A stretch of DNA of 64,000 nucleotides from NCBI GenBank assembly GCA_020726505.1, contig JAHLEZ010000029.1, positions 62,001 to 126,000 of the forward strand, written 5' to 3'. Every line of letters begins with the position of its first letter. The first letter of the stretch is position 1. Both the position numbers and the translations under genes were made by a program. The DNA is from Leptodontidium sp. MPI-SDFR-AT-0119. Taxonomy: Eukaryota; Ascomycota; Leotiomycetes; Helotiales; Leptodontidiaceae. The notes under the pieces are model-generated. The model searched no databases. It saw only the letters and a list, made by a program, of their open reading frames with translations, and was not told the DNA's origin. Positions 46,978-58,940 of the stretch are shown in pieces.

Positions 46978-49398
46978 TTAGACAGCTACACCTGAGAGGT
47001 TCCTGTCTACTGAGACCTTACGAATGAGACCCTCCCTACTCCCAATCTTGACTCTTCGAACTACTCCAGGCGTTGACTTCTGTTCCTTCGCCTCCTTCAG
47101 CGTATCCTTATAATCCACATAGAAGTAAGAGTACGGCATGTCGACTTTGGTAAAACCGTCAACCGTGGGCGATCGATCGGGTTTGTAGGGCGGACCGTGG
47201 CGTATGAACATACCAGACTCAGACACGAATCCAAAATGTCCAAGTCTGATATGTATATGTTTAGGTTTGAATCCAGCAGAGGCATCTTTGTCGGCCGCTG
47301 GTTGCGGCGAGGGGATATCGTCGACTGTGCTTGGGACTGCGCCGAACACAGCAGACCTTCTCATGAGGACCCCTCGTCTGTCTAGGGGCTGTTTCACTCT
47401 ACGGGGCGGCTGCTCGCGACGTGCGACGAAGAATTGTATGAAGGCGCCCTCTTGCGCTATGTTACCCAATGCAGAAGCCTGCTGGTCTTCCAACGATCCG
47501 CCAGAGAAGTCGAACCGCGCTTCGGGAATTTCGCTGTACGTTGTTTGGGGATCGAGCGAGAGGAGGCCTTGTTTTGCTCCCCATCCACCACCGCCACTCA
47601 CTACTCTTCATCAGCATTTCATTTTCCGAGGGCAGTATCTGGGGCTACGTACGAACACGACAGAACTTGGCGTTTCCTCTTGTGATCCAATATCCTATGT
47701 AATTCAAATCTTCATCCCAGTTCATTGGGTCTTGCCACTTTTGTTCTATCTCACCAGCTTTCTTGGACAGAAATATTTGTTCTGGCTTAGCGAGTAGCAA
47801 TCCAGATCCAGCACTCTTTGGGACCGATTCCGGCGGTACGACCAGAGCCCACACGTCAATGGTAGTATTGCCATAGCCCTTAGCATCACGGTACTTTGTC
47901 ACGGTAGACTCTAGCTCGCGAGAGGCTGGTCCAATGCCCTCCTCACCTCCAAAGTCGATTGTCCGTACTATGTTCCCCAGTCCATTGACAATCGGCCGAG
48001 CAGGCGTTAAAGGAACTGCTGGGATGAAGGAACGGGGGATTTGTGTGGACACACTCTCTAGTATATTAACGACGATATTTGTTCTTTCGACCGGGCCTTC
48101 GATGGCGACAAAAGCCTCGCCGGCAGCATCATACTGCCATCTTGAAACGAGCAGTGTTGATAGTCGACCATTCTTGAAGAGAGTATTGGCAAGCGGTAAT
48201 GTTACGTCTGGAGGTCCCCGTAGACCTTTGCGGAGAGTGATGCTGGACTGCATCGAAGGGCTCTTTGAAGGAGAGGCTTCGCTGCCGGTCCAGAGCGGAA
48301 TAAGTGTACGATTCTGCAAGCCGTGAAGAAAGGAGAACCCTTCCTTGGGCCGTTGACCTCCTGACATTGATAACATTTCTGGATCTGTGCAACGTCAGTC
48401 TTCTACCCACAAGAGGGTAAGGTTGAACTCGATCTTTTTCCGAAGCAGCAAAAGAAACCGTAAGTGTACTCTACAAGAACTAAAATCTTGAATGAAAGGG
48501 GATTGGAAATTGCTGACCTGGAGCTAAACCATCGATGCAAGCACAGACAACATCGATCTGAAGTGGCCTCTCATTGTCCCATTCTGACATTCTGGTCATG
48601 CTTTTGAGCAGATCTGGGACAATGGTAGCATCGTTCTCCACCAGGGCAGCTAAACCAGGAGTGAAAAGGATAACGATAGCTTGACGGGCAGCGGTTTCTA
48701 CCCACATCTTCCACTGGGTAGCACTAAAATTGAATTCTTGCACGGACGCAAGAAGGTTCTTTTTTGTCTTACAAAGTGTTAGCAAACTCGGAAAACATCT
48801 GAGTGTTCGAAATATAACATACAGCTTGCTCTGGAAAGTCATACTCTATTGTACTTGATCTTTGGATAATTTTTTTCTGCATAGATTTACTTTTCCTTAC
48901 CCACTTCTCCTTGACAGTTGTCTCTCTTGCGGGTAATGGTGCCTGTCCCGGTGCAAAGTTATGGTCCGTCATGTCGTGCCTGAGATAAATTTTTCGAATA
49001 ACAGAAGCGGCTTCGACTGGTTGGACGAGCGGTTTTGCCCTGTCCTTATCGCTAGGAGCTTTTCTCTTGTAGATTGATTGATGATTCCCGGGGTCGGAGG
49101 CTGCATGTTCTTCTTGGTGGCTGCTGAAAGTTTGACTGGCTTGGTGGATTCCTTTCTCGCGGCTCTCCTCAGACTTCGACCCAAAGAGCCCTTCCCCACC
49201 CAATCCATTGGTATTTCCACCTGGCTTCGAGGATGAAGCTTCATTGCCACTCAGCGTTCCTTCTGTCTCTCCCTTGGGCCCAGAATGGATGCATTTGAAG
49301 GCCGTTCGATACTGGAGAGCGTTCACGTGATGTGGTCGTCCATGAAAGATTGCTGTGCCGCGAGTGGCTGGGCCGAGACGGCGAGCGATTATGTTCAT
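46978..49398 (-). CDS. Conserved fungal protein, probably mitochondrial, function unknown (FIST-like possible)
   Basis: Four exons, 49398-48823, 48767-48518, 48384-47653 and 47600-46978, splice to 726 aa. The N-terminus (MNIIARRLGPATRGTAIFHGRPHHVNALQYRTAFKCIHS) is Arg-rich without acidic residues, a good mitochondrial presequence. About 150 disordered residues follow, then a folded part starting KNLLASVQEFNFSATQWKMWVETAARQAIVILFTPGLAALV, continuing through EGFSFLHGLQNRTLIPLW, IVVNILESV, NYIGYWITRG, and the Gly-rich LSGGGGWGAKQGLLSLDP that spans the last junction. The layout, with an alpha/beta N-part and a GGWG loop before FIQFFVAR, reminds me of FIST sensor domains, but I cannot confirm this. 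All three junctions fall on conserved-looking sequence and keep frame. Confidence 0.65.
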
Positions 49399-52300
49399 GG
49401 TATCTCCTAGACGCTATAATTGAGTCATTGTATGGCCGTTGACTGGATATCCGGTTCCGTGCTGTGATGGTGGAGGCTTGCTCATTTCGATGGTTGTGGT
49501 GCTTGATGTGTATTCAAATTCGCTATATTAGTAAGCAAGGCTTGGCGAGAACCACGATATCGTCAACTATTGCTGTGCGAAGCTTTACATCTCACTTTCT
49601 TTTCCTAAGGTACCCTGTTCATCTCAATTGAAAAGAAGTTTCAATTTACCAAACATCTAATAAGATTGCATTATGAAACTCCCAATGAAATTCTTGTTTG
49701 CCAGAATTATTTCCTGTTGTTTGTTCCGCTTCAGGCCAAATCCATGCATGCCATTCAGTTTCTACTTGAAGATTCTATATCGTATTCGTTTCTAAAGTTA
49801 GAATGGATCTCGGTAATTTCTCATTCTAAAAATTGAGTAATAATGTTCAACGGTTGGTCCAGTGATAATCTCCTTCCCTGTCTGCACCGATATCAAATAT
49901 CCCATGCAAGGGAAAGGAGGGGACTTTTTCTTTCATACGAAAGAGGAGACAGGGCAATTTATACGCGAAATGATGAATCTCGGTCAACACAGTAACACAA
50001 CCCTGCAAGAAGTGTATTACGTACGGTACTGGGCTGAGTGATAGCCAGGACCACCCCGCCTCGTCATGATATTAATGTCCAAGGTTCGCGTCTTAATTTT
50101 TTCACTTCTCTCATCTTTCCATTGACTTTTTTCTGGCGTGGTTTCTTTTTCTTTATTTGACTTCGGGAGGCGGACGTGTCGTGTCGTTCAGTCAGTCGTT
50201 GGAACCATCGGCCCGTGGGACGAGACAGTGGCTTCTAACTTCCTCACTCCCTTGCTTCTTTGTCTTCTGCTTGAGGCTGACGGGCTTGTCTTGCCGCCAA
50301 TCATGATGGGCAGACAAGCCACCGCGTTGGGGATCTCTGACAGGTCTGCGCTGGTTCGAGTTTAGTCCTGCAGGTGTGCAGCCTCATGCACCAAGTCAGC
50401 TGGCAAAGCGTCCACCGATTTACGGTGCTTCCGAATCGCATGCACAGGGGGGCCAATGGATGCAGAGGATTCTGGAACTTTGGACACGGCAAGGAAGAAG
50501 GTCGCGGGGAAGACGGCAGGACGAAGTACAAGCAAGACATTCTGGCTGCAAGTTTGGCATCTTGTGAAGTCTAGACGTTGGTATTTTGTTTGGTTGATCT
50601 GGTCGCGAGCTGGCTAAAGCACTGGACTGAACTGGACATGTCAGGTTTCTGTTCTGTGGTTGTGGCTGAACTGGGACCGGGACCAGGTCAAGGATCGCTC
50701 CATCGTAAATAATACTCAACGGAGTAAGGTAAGCTTGAGTAAATTACTCACAGACAGAACCCCTGCGGGGCAGTTCTTTAAATTGTCGATTCCATACGAG
50801 GATGTCTCCGGTATGGATCTCAGATCTCTCCCCATTTCTTTCCCTTGGATGTGGAATTAATCCCCGTATGCGTGGGATTAGTTGAGCAATCGGAGGATCA
50901 GAGGACGGACACCGGCACAGGAATATGCAAAATTATCACGGGAAGCCTGTGTATAATTGCACAAAGATTGACAATATTCATCTTGATGGCGAATTTGGCG
51001 ATGTCATTACGGGGCTTTTCTGTTTCTGGCTGTATCTGTCCTGTCTCACCTGGGGTGAGCAAGGAAATGAGCTTTGGGCATCGGCTGCCCCGCAGGAGGA
51101 AGGAGATGTTCAGGAGGATCGTGTATCAAATAATGATCAGACGGCCGCCGCGAGATCTGCCTGCCACGAGGGCGATGGGCTGAGAGGGGACGAAATCGCG
51201 GAATCTTCAGACGGAACCTACTTCGAAGTACACGTAGAGTCGAGTAGGATGCAGGAGGTTGATGCCGGATCATGCAAGTTCAAAGTGCTCACAGGAGGTG
51301 TCGCCTTTCGAGAATTCAGGTACGGGAACTGTACCATAGATTGCAATCCAGGGGCAGGGCAACCGTACCTAGATCTGCTGTACCAATTGCGAATCAGCGA
51401 ATCCCACCTATGAGAGGCGGTATGCAAGGTTTAGCGTGCGCTGCAGCAATATAATGTGAGTGATATGCCATGCTGTACAGGACCTGTACCTGTACCTAAT
51501 GTTTGACGCTTCAGATTGCTTGCTTTACTTTGCTTTTCTGGTTCGGGTGGGTGGTAGACGTGTGTAACTAGTGCAGTGTGCAAAGGGCCTTTCCTTTCCT
51601 CCTATTCCTGCCTCTGGCTGCATCGATCGAGTGCCGACATGCATGCAAGAGAACCTGGCAGAGTCTCGACAAAGGGATTCCGGGTGCCTGAGCCCAGAGG
51701 CGGTATGTACCTGACTCTGTCGATACAGTAGTGGTGATAGGTCCTGTGATTATGTATGGCTTAGGTAGGGGGAGATTTCTCGCACTCCTGAATCTGTACT
51801 GCAGCCAAGACTTTGTTGCTGCTGCTGCTGCTGCATGCCCACACCAATCTCAACTCGACTCGACATGACCTCGACTTCCAATTGCATTGCACCTCCGTCT
51901 GCAGGCGGTTCTTTCATGCTTTGATATGCAATGCCATGTTACCTTCCCTTGCCTGGCCTGCTCGCTGCCAAACATCCACATCCAGAGAAGGAAGCCCGAG
52001 AAACACAGAGAGGAAGTTGACGATCTAACCAGCCAGCAGCCAACCCACAAAGTTTCAACATGTCTTACAGTACAGTACAGTACAGCACTGTACTGTAGCA
52101 GTCTCGCAGCTCAGACCAGATCTAAACTTAGCAGCATTCGTGGGCAAATGCTGAGTTGTGAAGATGGTAGTGAAGCCAAAGTCGAGAAATATGAAGATTT
52201 TGTGCCGCCGTGCAGCCCAGACCAGGCCACCCACCACCCACCACTACTAAATGGGCCTGCGAGTGATTTCTTGGCCTAGCCTGGCCAAGCCTGGATGCGA

Positions 52301-53166
52301 GATGCGTTACCCGCACTACGCCCGCTATGCCCACCGCGCCCACTCCCTGTCGGCTTGGAGATTGTTGTAGTCGCATTTCCGGCTCCACTCTGGCCCAAAA
52401 CGTTCTAGCCGTCTGGCGCTACACAGCAAGATTTACGAGAAGAGGAGATCGAGGCGAAGGGCACAGGGAACGAACCTGGAAAGCGAAGGGAAGGGAAAGG
52501 GCTCCGTCCATCCATCCCTCCTCGAAATCCACTCCTAAACACAACAACCAACCTAACCTCTTCTCTCAACCACCACCTCCTCGCCCGCCTTCGCCCTCAC
52601 CTTCATCCTCCTCCTCCTCCTCCCTCACCACCACATCACCACCTACCTCGCCTCACTACACCTCCTCTACAAAGTCCCATTTGGCCCTTTGGGACAGTGC
52701 ATCTCTCCGTTCCGTGAAGGGAATTGCTCTGGTCTTCTGGACTGTCCGCTCCTTACCAAAAACACCACACTCCTTTGACCTAAAAACCAACACCAACACC
52801 AACACCGCCCACCCACCAACCCACCGACCAACTCGACACACTCGACCAATACCATTCGATCGACGACTTCCAGAGACAACAAAGGAAGCCCCATTCTGTA
52901 CGTCAACAGCGACAACACCACAAACATCGGCTTCGTCTTTAAGAATTGCATTGTTCAGATCTGCCAGTGCTGACAGGAGGAGTTCAAGTTTGATTTGGCC
53001 GCCCTCGTCGTCCGATTTCACCTCCTCGACTCGATTCTTCGATCGCAACCGCCGCTCTACACTCGAGAATACTACGCATTGGGGGGATCGTTTGACAATT
53101 CGCTCGAGTCTTTATGCTCTCAATCTAGCTGGGCGTTGACACTGGCCGCCGTGCGGCAAAGACAGA
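49399..53166. other. 3.8-kb region without a confident gene; long upstream region of the Ser-rich gene
   Basis: Frames of 60-160 aa on both strands (the longest credible one 50925-51413 plus) show no domain, signal or splice logic. Short low-complexity motifs are present: (CTG)5 near 51820, and a CAGTACAGTACAG...CTGTACTGTAG inverted stretch near 52064-52098. From 52500 the DNA is strongly CT/CCA-rich, like a long fungal 5' leader, leading to the ATG at 53167. A long promoter or leader, or an unrecognised non-coding RNA, is possible. Confidence 0.4.
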
Positions 53167-55875
53167 ATGGCCGCTGCGACTTCACCTGGAAGAATGTCGT
53201 TCAATGGATTGGACCTGGACAATGGGCCATTCCACACCACAACAATTGATAATGTTTCAGAGCCTTCACAATCCCCTCGACTGAACAGTCCTGGTCCTCT
53301 GCCTCTCCCAAGCTTCGTCTTCCCCGCGAGAGCCCCGTCTCCAACCTCAGCCTCCTCTAGATCTGCCCCCTCCTCATACTCCAGGGCCTCTGGCCGACGA
53401 CCTCTAAGTGCTATCGAGATTCGAAGCCACTCGAAGGAGCGGACTGGTGATGGCGAGAGACTCCCCGAGTTCTCGTTCGGCTCTTCGTCATTGGCGTCCC
53501 CGTCGTCAATGGTGTCCCCAAAGACAATTCCAGCAAGACCGAGCAGTATGCATCAGAGAAACGTATCGGAATTCATTGGCGGCGATGGCAAGACAGGAGC
53601 TGGAGCCGGATTAATGTCGACGAGTCCTACCAAGTCTGACGGAGCCCTTCCACCCCCACCTTCTGCCTTTGGACCCCCTGGTGGCCGCCGAGGACATGCT
53701 CACAGAAGATCAGCAGCTATCAGCGTGAGCGACTTGACTTTTATCTTAAAACCTAATCCAAATATTAATCGCGGTGGGAGTGCGCCAACATCGCCCTCGG
53801 CCATGCATGAACAGCATCCCGTCGTCCCTGGATCTCTGGACGCAGCGTTGCAACCAGCCAAATCAATGTCAGATTTAGCGGACCCAGAACCAAGTCCAAA
53901 GGCTTTCAAGAACACTCGAGTTGGCTTCTCTGATGAAGTCTCGATCATTCCGAGGCCTTTGTCAATGGTTTCTAGTGACTCGTCCAGCACAGTTCGCCCT
54001 GGGCATTCCGTTTCCAATTCCATATCGTCAATCGTATCAGCTGGTACCTCTTCTCCATCGTCCAAGGAAAAGCGTAATATGCCCTCGACCTACAGGATGA
54101 TAGATACTCGACCCCGTACCGCAGAGCCTATCTTGGATAGGGATCAACTAGGAGCTCCAGAAAGTACACCAAAGAGACGTGGCTCATTACCACTTCTCAG
54201 TGATGTTGCAGCTGCATCGACACCCTCGACTCCAAGATCAGCAAAGAAATGGTCTTTCTTTGGTCACGAGAATCACTCTGGTGATTCTTCTCCAAAGTCT
54301 CGCCCTGCCAGTGCTGCATCGTCTGCAAAGGAATCCAAAAAGCTTGAGAGTGCTCCATCTTCACCTGATCTCGTAACCCCCGATGTCCCAATTCAATCGA
54401 CAGAACCAAGTTCGAGAAGATCTTCGATATCCAGGAAGCCAAGCAAGAACAAGAAGAAGGTCAGGTCGTGGGCAGGATCCATCTTGTCACGCAAGTCACG
54501 ACAACGAAAGCCAAAGCTATCTCGCCGATCACCTACTCCGCCTCTCAGAGCATACACCCCTGCAGACCAGACAGACGATTTTGATTTTGCTGAACCTCAA
54601 CCACCAACACTCGTGAGGCCAGAAGTCCAGACAGATTTTACGAATTGGAAGCCTCGGAAACTGCCACCACAGGAAGAGTCAATGAGCCCCATAATCGATC
54701 TTGATGCTGCGTTAGGACCATTCAACACCCCATCTAGCTTTGGAGACGACTGGGATATATCACAGCAAAACGGCAAGCGAAAACGAGCTATGCACAGTGC
54801 TGCTGGCTTGGGTGGATTCACGGGACCTGGAATGCATTATCACAGACGAGCCGAGAGTGCCCCAGAATTCGAGAATCCTCGGTTTGGTCTTCATCGGCTT
54901 GGCAGTAGCTCGACGATGGGAATGGAAGACGTGTTCGAAGAGGACGAGGACGAAGAATGGGAGGACGCGAAGACTTCTGACAAAGAAACCAGCAGCAAGG
55001 CTGGAGATGCAGATGATGATGATGATGATGATGAAACCGGTCTTGGGATTGATATTAAGGTCGTGGACTCGGACGGCATGGATTCTGACAACCCAATGGA
55101 CTTCGATGATGCTGCCTTCCAAAGAGGAATCAAGCGGAAAGGATCTGGACTTAGTGAAGGGGATCGCCGACACATGAGCTCGACAAAATCAGCACACTCG
55201 ACAACCTCCCTGATTGATGAGCCTATTGAGGAAGAATCCAGCCCTGTCGAAATTGCCGACGATTCATTTCCACCAAGACCTGATTCTAGAGCTCAATCAT
55301 CGGACTCGACTGCGACTCCTCCTTTCCGACCAAACCCTGCAAAGGATCTTGCTCCTGTTGATATCCAGCCATTTTCTCTACAGCCTCCCTTCCTCACTCC
55401 TACCAGCCCTCGTTCCGCTTCACAGTCCTCGTTCCCATCACCACGATCGCCCTTCTCTTACGACACACAACGTATCTCCACTGCCCCATCTTCTGTTACG
55501 GACGAAAACGCGTTCCAATCTTTATTGATGGGGGAGCCAGGCCCTGAGTTGAGAATGTCTGTCGACGATGTACCTTCTTTAACAAGCAGCAATTCGACGA
55601 TGACAAGAGACAACTCAGGCAATTATCCTCAATTCCGTGATGGCCAGAGATCTGCTTCGCTTTCTTCGGCAGCCATGACTCGCAAGCGTTCGAGCATGGC
55701 TAGTCTTTCAAGACTTATCAGCAGCTCACACGGAGAGAAGAGTAAGCTATCTATCGAATCTCGTGCTCCCAGCGTCAGCGATATCGAGAAGAAGGAGAAG
55801 AACAGCAAGGGAAAGCGAATCAGCCGCCTCATGCAATTTTGGAAGCCGAAGGAGTCCAGCTCTTCGACATCATGA
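53167..55875 (+). CDS. Large Ser/Pro-rich protein, probable signalling or cell-wall-regulation scaffold
   Basis: A single 902-aa frame from ATG 53167. Almost entirely disordered and very Ser-rich, with islands that look conserved: SMHQRNVSEFIGG, GHAHRRSAAISVSDLTFILKP, FKNTRVGFSDEVSIIPRP, SAKKWSFFGHE, KKKVRSWAGSILSRKSR, DDFDFAEPQPPTLVRP, MHYHRRAESAPEF, an acidic run (EEDEDEEWED, then seven Asp), DDAAFQRGIKRKGSG, and the basic amphipathic end GKRISRLMQFWKPKE. Two sites match the NDR/LATS-family kinase consensus H-x-R-x-x-S: HQRNVS and HRRAES. Proteins of this sort are often labelled 'cell wall proline-rich' in fungi. I infer a phosphoregulated cytoplasmic or cortical protein; no enzyme domain is present. 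The Asp run is encoded by a short GAT repeat. Confidence 0.75.
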   Translation: MAAATSPGRMSFNGLDLDNGPFHTTTIDNVSEPSQSPRLNSPGPLPLPSFVFPARAPSPTSASSRSAPSSYSRASGRRPLSAIEIRSHSKERTGDGERLPEFSFGSSSLASPSSMVSPKTIPARPSSMHQRNVSEFIGGDGKTGAGAGLMSTSPTKSDGALPPPPSAFGPPGGRRGHAHRRSAAISVSDLTFILKPNPNINRGGSAPTSPSAMHEQHPVVPGSLDAALQPAKSMSDLADPEPSPKAFKNTRVGFSDEVSIIPRPLSMVSSDSSSTVRPGHSVSNSISSIVSAGTSSPSSKEKRNMPSTYRMIDTRPRTAEPILDRDQLGAPESTPKRRGSLPLLSDVAAASTPSTPRSAKKWSFFGHENHSGDSSPKSRPASAASSAKESKKLESAPSSPDLVTPDVPIQSTEPSSRRSSISRKPSKNKKKVRSWAGSILSRKSRQRKPKLSRRSPTPPLRAYTPADQTDDFDFAEPQPPTLVRPEVQTDFTNWKPRKLPPQEESMSPIIDLDAALGPFNTPSSFGDDWDISQQNGKRKRAMHSAAGLGGFTGPGMHYHRRAESAPEFENPRFGLHRLGSSSTMGMEDVFEEDEDEEWEDAKTSDKETSSKAGDADDDDDDDETGLGIDIKVVDSDGMDSDNPMDFDDAAFQRGIKRKGSGLSEGDRRHMSSTKSAHSTTSLIDEPIEEESSPVEIADDSFPPRPDSRAQSSDSTATPPFRPNPAKDLAPVDIQPFSLQPPFLTPTSPRSASQSSFPSPRSPFSYDTQRISTAPSSVTDENAFQSLLMGEPGPELRMSVDDVPSLTSSNSTMTRDNSGNYPQFRDGQRSASLSSAAMTRKRSSMASLSRLISSSHGEKSKLSIESRAPSVSDIEKKEKNSKGKRISRLMQFWKPKESSSSTS

Positions 55876-57620
55876 GTTGACAACAAATCATCTCATCTCA
55901 CCACTCTGCCGTTACATATCGACCGGTTCTCAACGATGAGCACAATGCTCTACGCCATGTTGATGTATAGATGATGAACAAACGGATTTTCATGTGCATA
56001 TTTCCTTTTTAGGACCACTTGAAAACAAATCTCAAGTCGGCTCCGAATTTTCCTTTTTGTCTAGTTTGCTACTGCACTTTGAGCGGGCGAAATCTCCAGC
56101 ATAAGCATAAATTGCGACGAAACACATCTCTCGAGCTCTCTCTGGCATACAAACAATCGACTCTGCATGGTTTTGAGGCTCTTCTGAAATTTGGAAAGAA
56201 ACGAAGCTTGATTCTACAACAGGGTGGCGGTGGATCTCGAGAGAACCTTATTGCGCTGCTTTTTAATGATAGGATGGATGGGTTTTTTTCTCCTGCTCTT
56301 TCTGCTGCGTGGCATGGAGACGATGAATAGCGGTTCCGTTTTTTCCCCCTCTGATCCTAGTGCTGTTTTTTTTGTTTGCTTGGACGTGGCTCGCATATAC
56401 TGCTCTGACCCTTACTGGGGCATAGATGGATGGGTGAATTAGAGAAAGGGGATGAAGAGCAATATTTTCGATTCGGATATTACGTGGATGAAAGAAAGAA
56501 TGGGAGGAGGGGAAGGGGACCTAGATGATTGATAGTTGCATATGGGATGGATGTGATGGATGGAAGACATGGACTGGTATGGTCTGTCTGGCTGGCTTGC
56601 TTGCTGGTTGATTGGTTGGTCTGATGCAACTACCTTCTTTCTCGATACTCGTCTGTCTAGCTTGTCTTTGGGGTTGGATGGAAGGAAAGCTGGCTGTGGA
56701 TGAGGATTGAGATTGTAGATCGGATCAGATCTGATTGAGGCAGAGCAGAGCAGAGCAGAGCAGTGGAGATGAGATAAGATGACCAGACCGAGAATTAACG
56801 CTCGCACTGAGGTGCTGATGCGAATCATAATGAATATAAATTAGAACATGACCATACTTCCTTCCTTCCTTCTTTGTGTGAAACATGTCTTCATTTGTAT
56901 GTAGTGCATGAGAGTTCTTCCTTGCTTCTAGCCTAGAAGTTTGAATCTCGTGTAGTGTTGGGCTACTGTTATGTAAGTTAAATAGTCAAGAAGTTAAGAA
57001 GTTACATAATGTAACTTCTTAACTTCTTAAAATATTTTGACGGTCTTCACCCAAGATATATCTATCTATCTTTACATCAAGATGATTTATTTGGTCTAGT
57101 CTATGCTGCTTCTAGACCTAAACGTGTATTGCAGAACTTCTAGAACTTGTCCTGTAGCGAAATCCCTTCCTAAAATAAAACTTCTCCGCTTCTTAGCTTG
57201 GAACTCCTGAGTCTGACCCTTCTCTCACTTGCTCTCTACTCACTGTCTACTCACTCTCTACTCACTTTCTATATCTAGACGGTTAAAAAATAGACATATA
57301 TCGCACAGTTGTAGAAACCCCTCACACACCTTTTTGCTGATATTTTCCACACTCAAACACACATAGATCATTTGTAATCTTGATATTTCATATATACCAT
57401 TCTCATAATATCTATCCCCATTGACCCTCTCTCTCTCTGGCACAGATATCTCCCTTGTTTTCTTGCTTGCTTGCTCGCTCGTTCACTCGTTCTCTTATCC
57501 AATATAACAAACTGTAAATACTCCAAGTACGCCTCCCAAATGTCATTCATTTCCATTTCCATTTCCATTTCGAGCCTTCTTCATCAAACATATTTCCCCT
57601 CTCAATTCCCAAGCTAATCC
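55876..57620. other. Convergent intergenic region with a palindrome
   Basis: 3' flanks of the Ser-rich gene and the E2 gene. Contains the 41-bp palindrome listed below and simple-sequence stretches (CTACTCACT repeats near 57235-57265, CATTTCCATTTCC near 57548-57570). No gene seen. Confidence 0.4.
56988..57028. repeat. 41-bp near-perfect palindrome
   Basis: Arms 56988-57007 and 57009-57028 are perfect 20-bp inverted copies around a single A. Each arm also contains a direct AAGAAGTT/AAGAAGTT repeat. As RNA it would form a strong hairpin. It is not followed by a T-run on either strand that would suggest a defined function. Confidence 0.8.
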
Positions 57621-58172
57621 CTACCGCCTCCCCTCCTCCTCTTCCTCAACCAACCCCCCCTCCCACCTCTCCTCCCCACACCAAAACCCAACCAGTCCCC
57701 TAGCACCCACAAGATCCCCTTCCCTCACCAACCCCGCAACCTCCACTCCAAGCGGACTATCCACCCCCGGTTCCCCAAGCAACCTACCCACACTCTCCAA
57801 CGCGCCCACCACCCCAAGCACAGGCGTCCAATTCTCCTTCAACACATCAAGACACACCTCTCCTGTCTCCCACTTGACATTCGGATGGCAGATCTTCGTC
57901 ACGAACGTTATTGTCGGTGGAGCATTGGGGTAGTTCGCCGGGATGGAGATGTGTAGGAGCCACCGGCCGGCGTGGTAGCCTGTTGATTGCGGGAGGGGGG
58001 CGCCGGTTAGGATTGCGCGGAGGGAGAGTAGGGAGGAGGGGGAGGGGGAGAGGGCTGCGATGAAAGGGTGGGAAGAGGGGGGTGAGGAGGCGAATGTGGA
58101 GAGTTCGGTTAGGAGGCGTTTGGTGGGTGTGCGTGAGGAGGAGGAGGTGGAGGTTTTGCTTGTGCTGGACAT
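57621..58172 (-). CDS. PEX4: Ubiquitin-conjugating enzyme E2, Pex4-type (peroxisomal receptor recycling)
   Basis: A single exon of 183 aa from ATG 58172; the frame is open to 58382 but the extra 70 residues are low-complexity Thr/His/Pro and look like leader. UBC fold landmarks: TPTKRLLTEL (helix 1), GRWLLHISIPANYPNAPPTITFVT, KICHPNV (HPN, about 96-98), then GEVCLDVLKENWTP with the active-site Cys at about 107. The tail LGEPGVDSPLGVEVAGLVREGDLVGARGLVGFWC is the pattern of filamentous-fungal Pex4, including DSPLN/G at the end of the fold. Known role: mono-ubiquitinates the PTS1 receptor Pex5 at the peroxisome membrane, with Pex22 as anchor. The acidic end EEEEEGRR is a lineage extension. Another E2 of the Ubc family is possible but less likely. 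Confidence 0.85.
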   Translation of the reverse strand: MSSTSKTSTSSSSRTPTKRLLTELSTFASSPPSSHPFIAALSPSPSSLLSLRAILTGAPLPQSTGYHAGRWLLHISIPANYPNAPPTITFVTKICHPNVKWETGEVCLDVLKENWTPVLGVVGALESVGRLLGEPGVDSPLGVEVAGLVREGDLVGARGLVGFWCGEERWEGGLVEEEEEGRR

Positions 58173-58940
58173 GTTTGGCGTGGTTGTGTTGTGGTGGAGT
58201 GGAGTGGAGTGGAGTGGTGTTGTTGTTTTTGTACTTGTACTTGGGTTTAGAACAACAAGACGGGTCCTATGGCTGGGTCTTACCTCGAACTTGGAGGAGG
58301 TGAGGTTTTGGGGTGATTGCTTGGTGCCTGTTTGCTTGCTGTGTGGTTTCGACTTTGTAGTTGTGTGGTGTTGTGTTGTCACAAGAAGTTGAGGGAACTT
58401 GAAGCTTGGGGCCGAGGCTCAAGTGAGGTTAACCCGGGGAACGGAGAAATGATGTTCCACAATCCTAGCCCAGCCTCCACTCTAGTTCAGAGCTGCTGTC
58501 AAAATATCACCCTTTACATCGAAGTACGTAACAGAGAGGGGGACAGCGAGAGGCACAGGGAATAGCGTGCAGCATCTTCATACCATTATATAACAAAAAA
58601 TCTTGAAGAATTGGCAAAAAAGGCTTGTCTCTATGGTATATACACACAAATCCGCCCTCTTAAAACAAAGCATGTTCAGCCTGTCCAGCCCAAATCCAGG
58701 ACCGGCCAAATACACATGCATCATGCTATGCCATAATAATGCCATAATAACGCCATTTACACAAACAAGATCGCTCGTTCTCATATGCCTGCCCTGCCAT
58801 GCCGCCCCTGCTTATACAGACCAGACCGGCTTGATGTGCTGGTGGTTTTTACCCTCGGTACCCCTTAGCTGCATCTCGTACCCCTCGAAGTGCGAGCTCA
58901 ATATCTAATATGAAGGTAAGAGTGGACTGTGCCGGACGTC
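58173..58940. other. Intergenic region
   Basis: Upstream region of PEX4 (GT-rich on the plus strand, 58140-58400) and 3' flank of the mannosyltransferase gene. No ORF supported. Confidence 0.4.

Noticed and set aside
50925..51413. 162-aa plus-strand frame
   Set aside because: No domain, starts in sequence without promoter or leader character, and conservation-like islands are absent.
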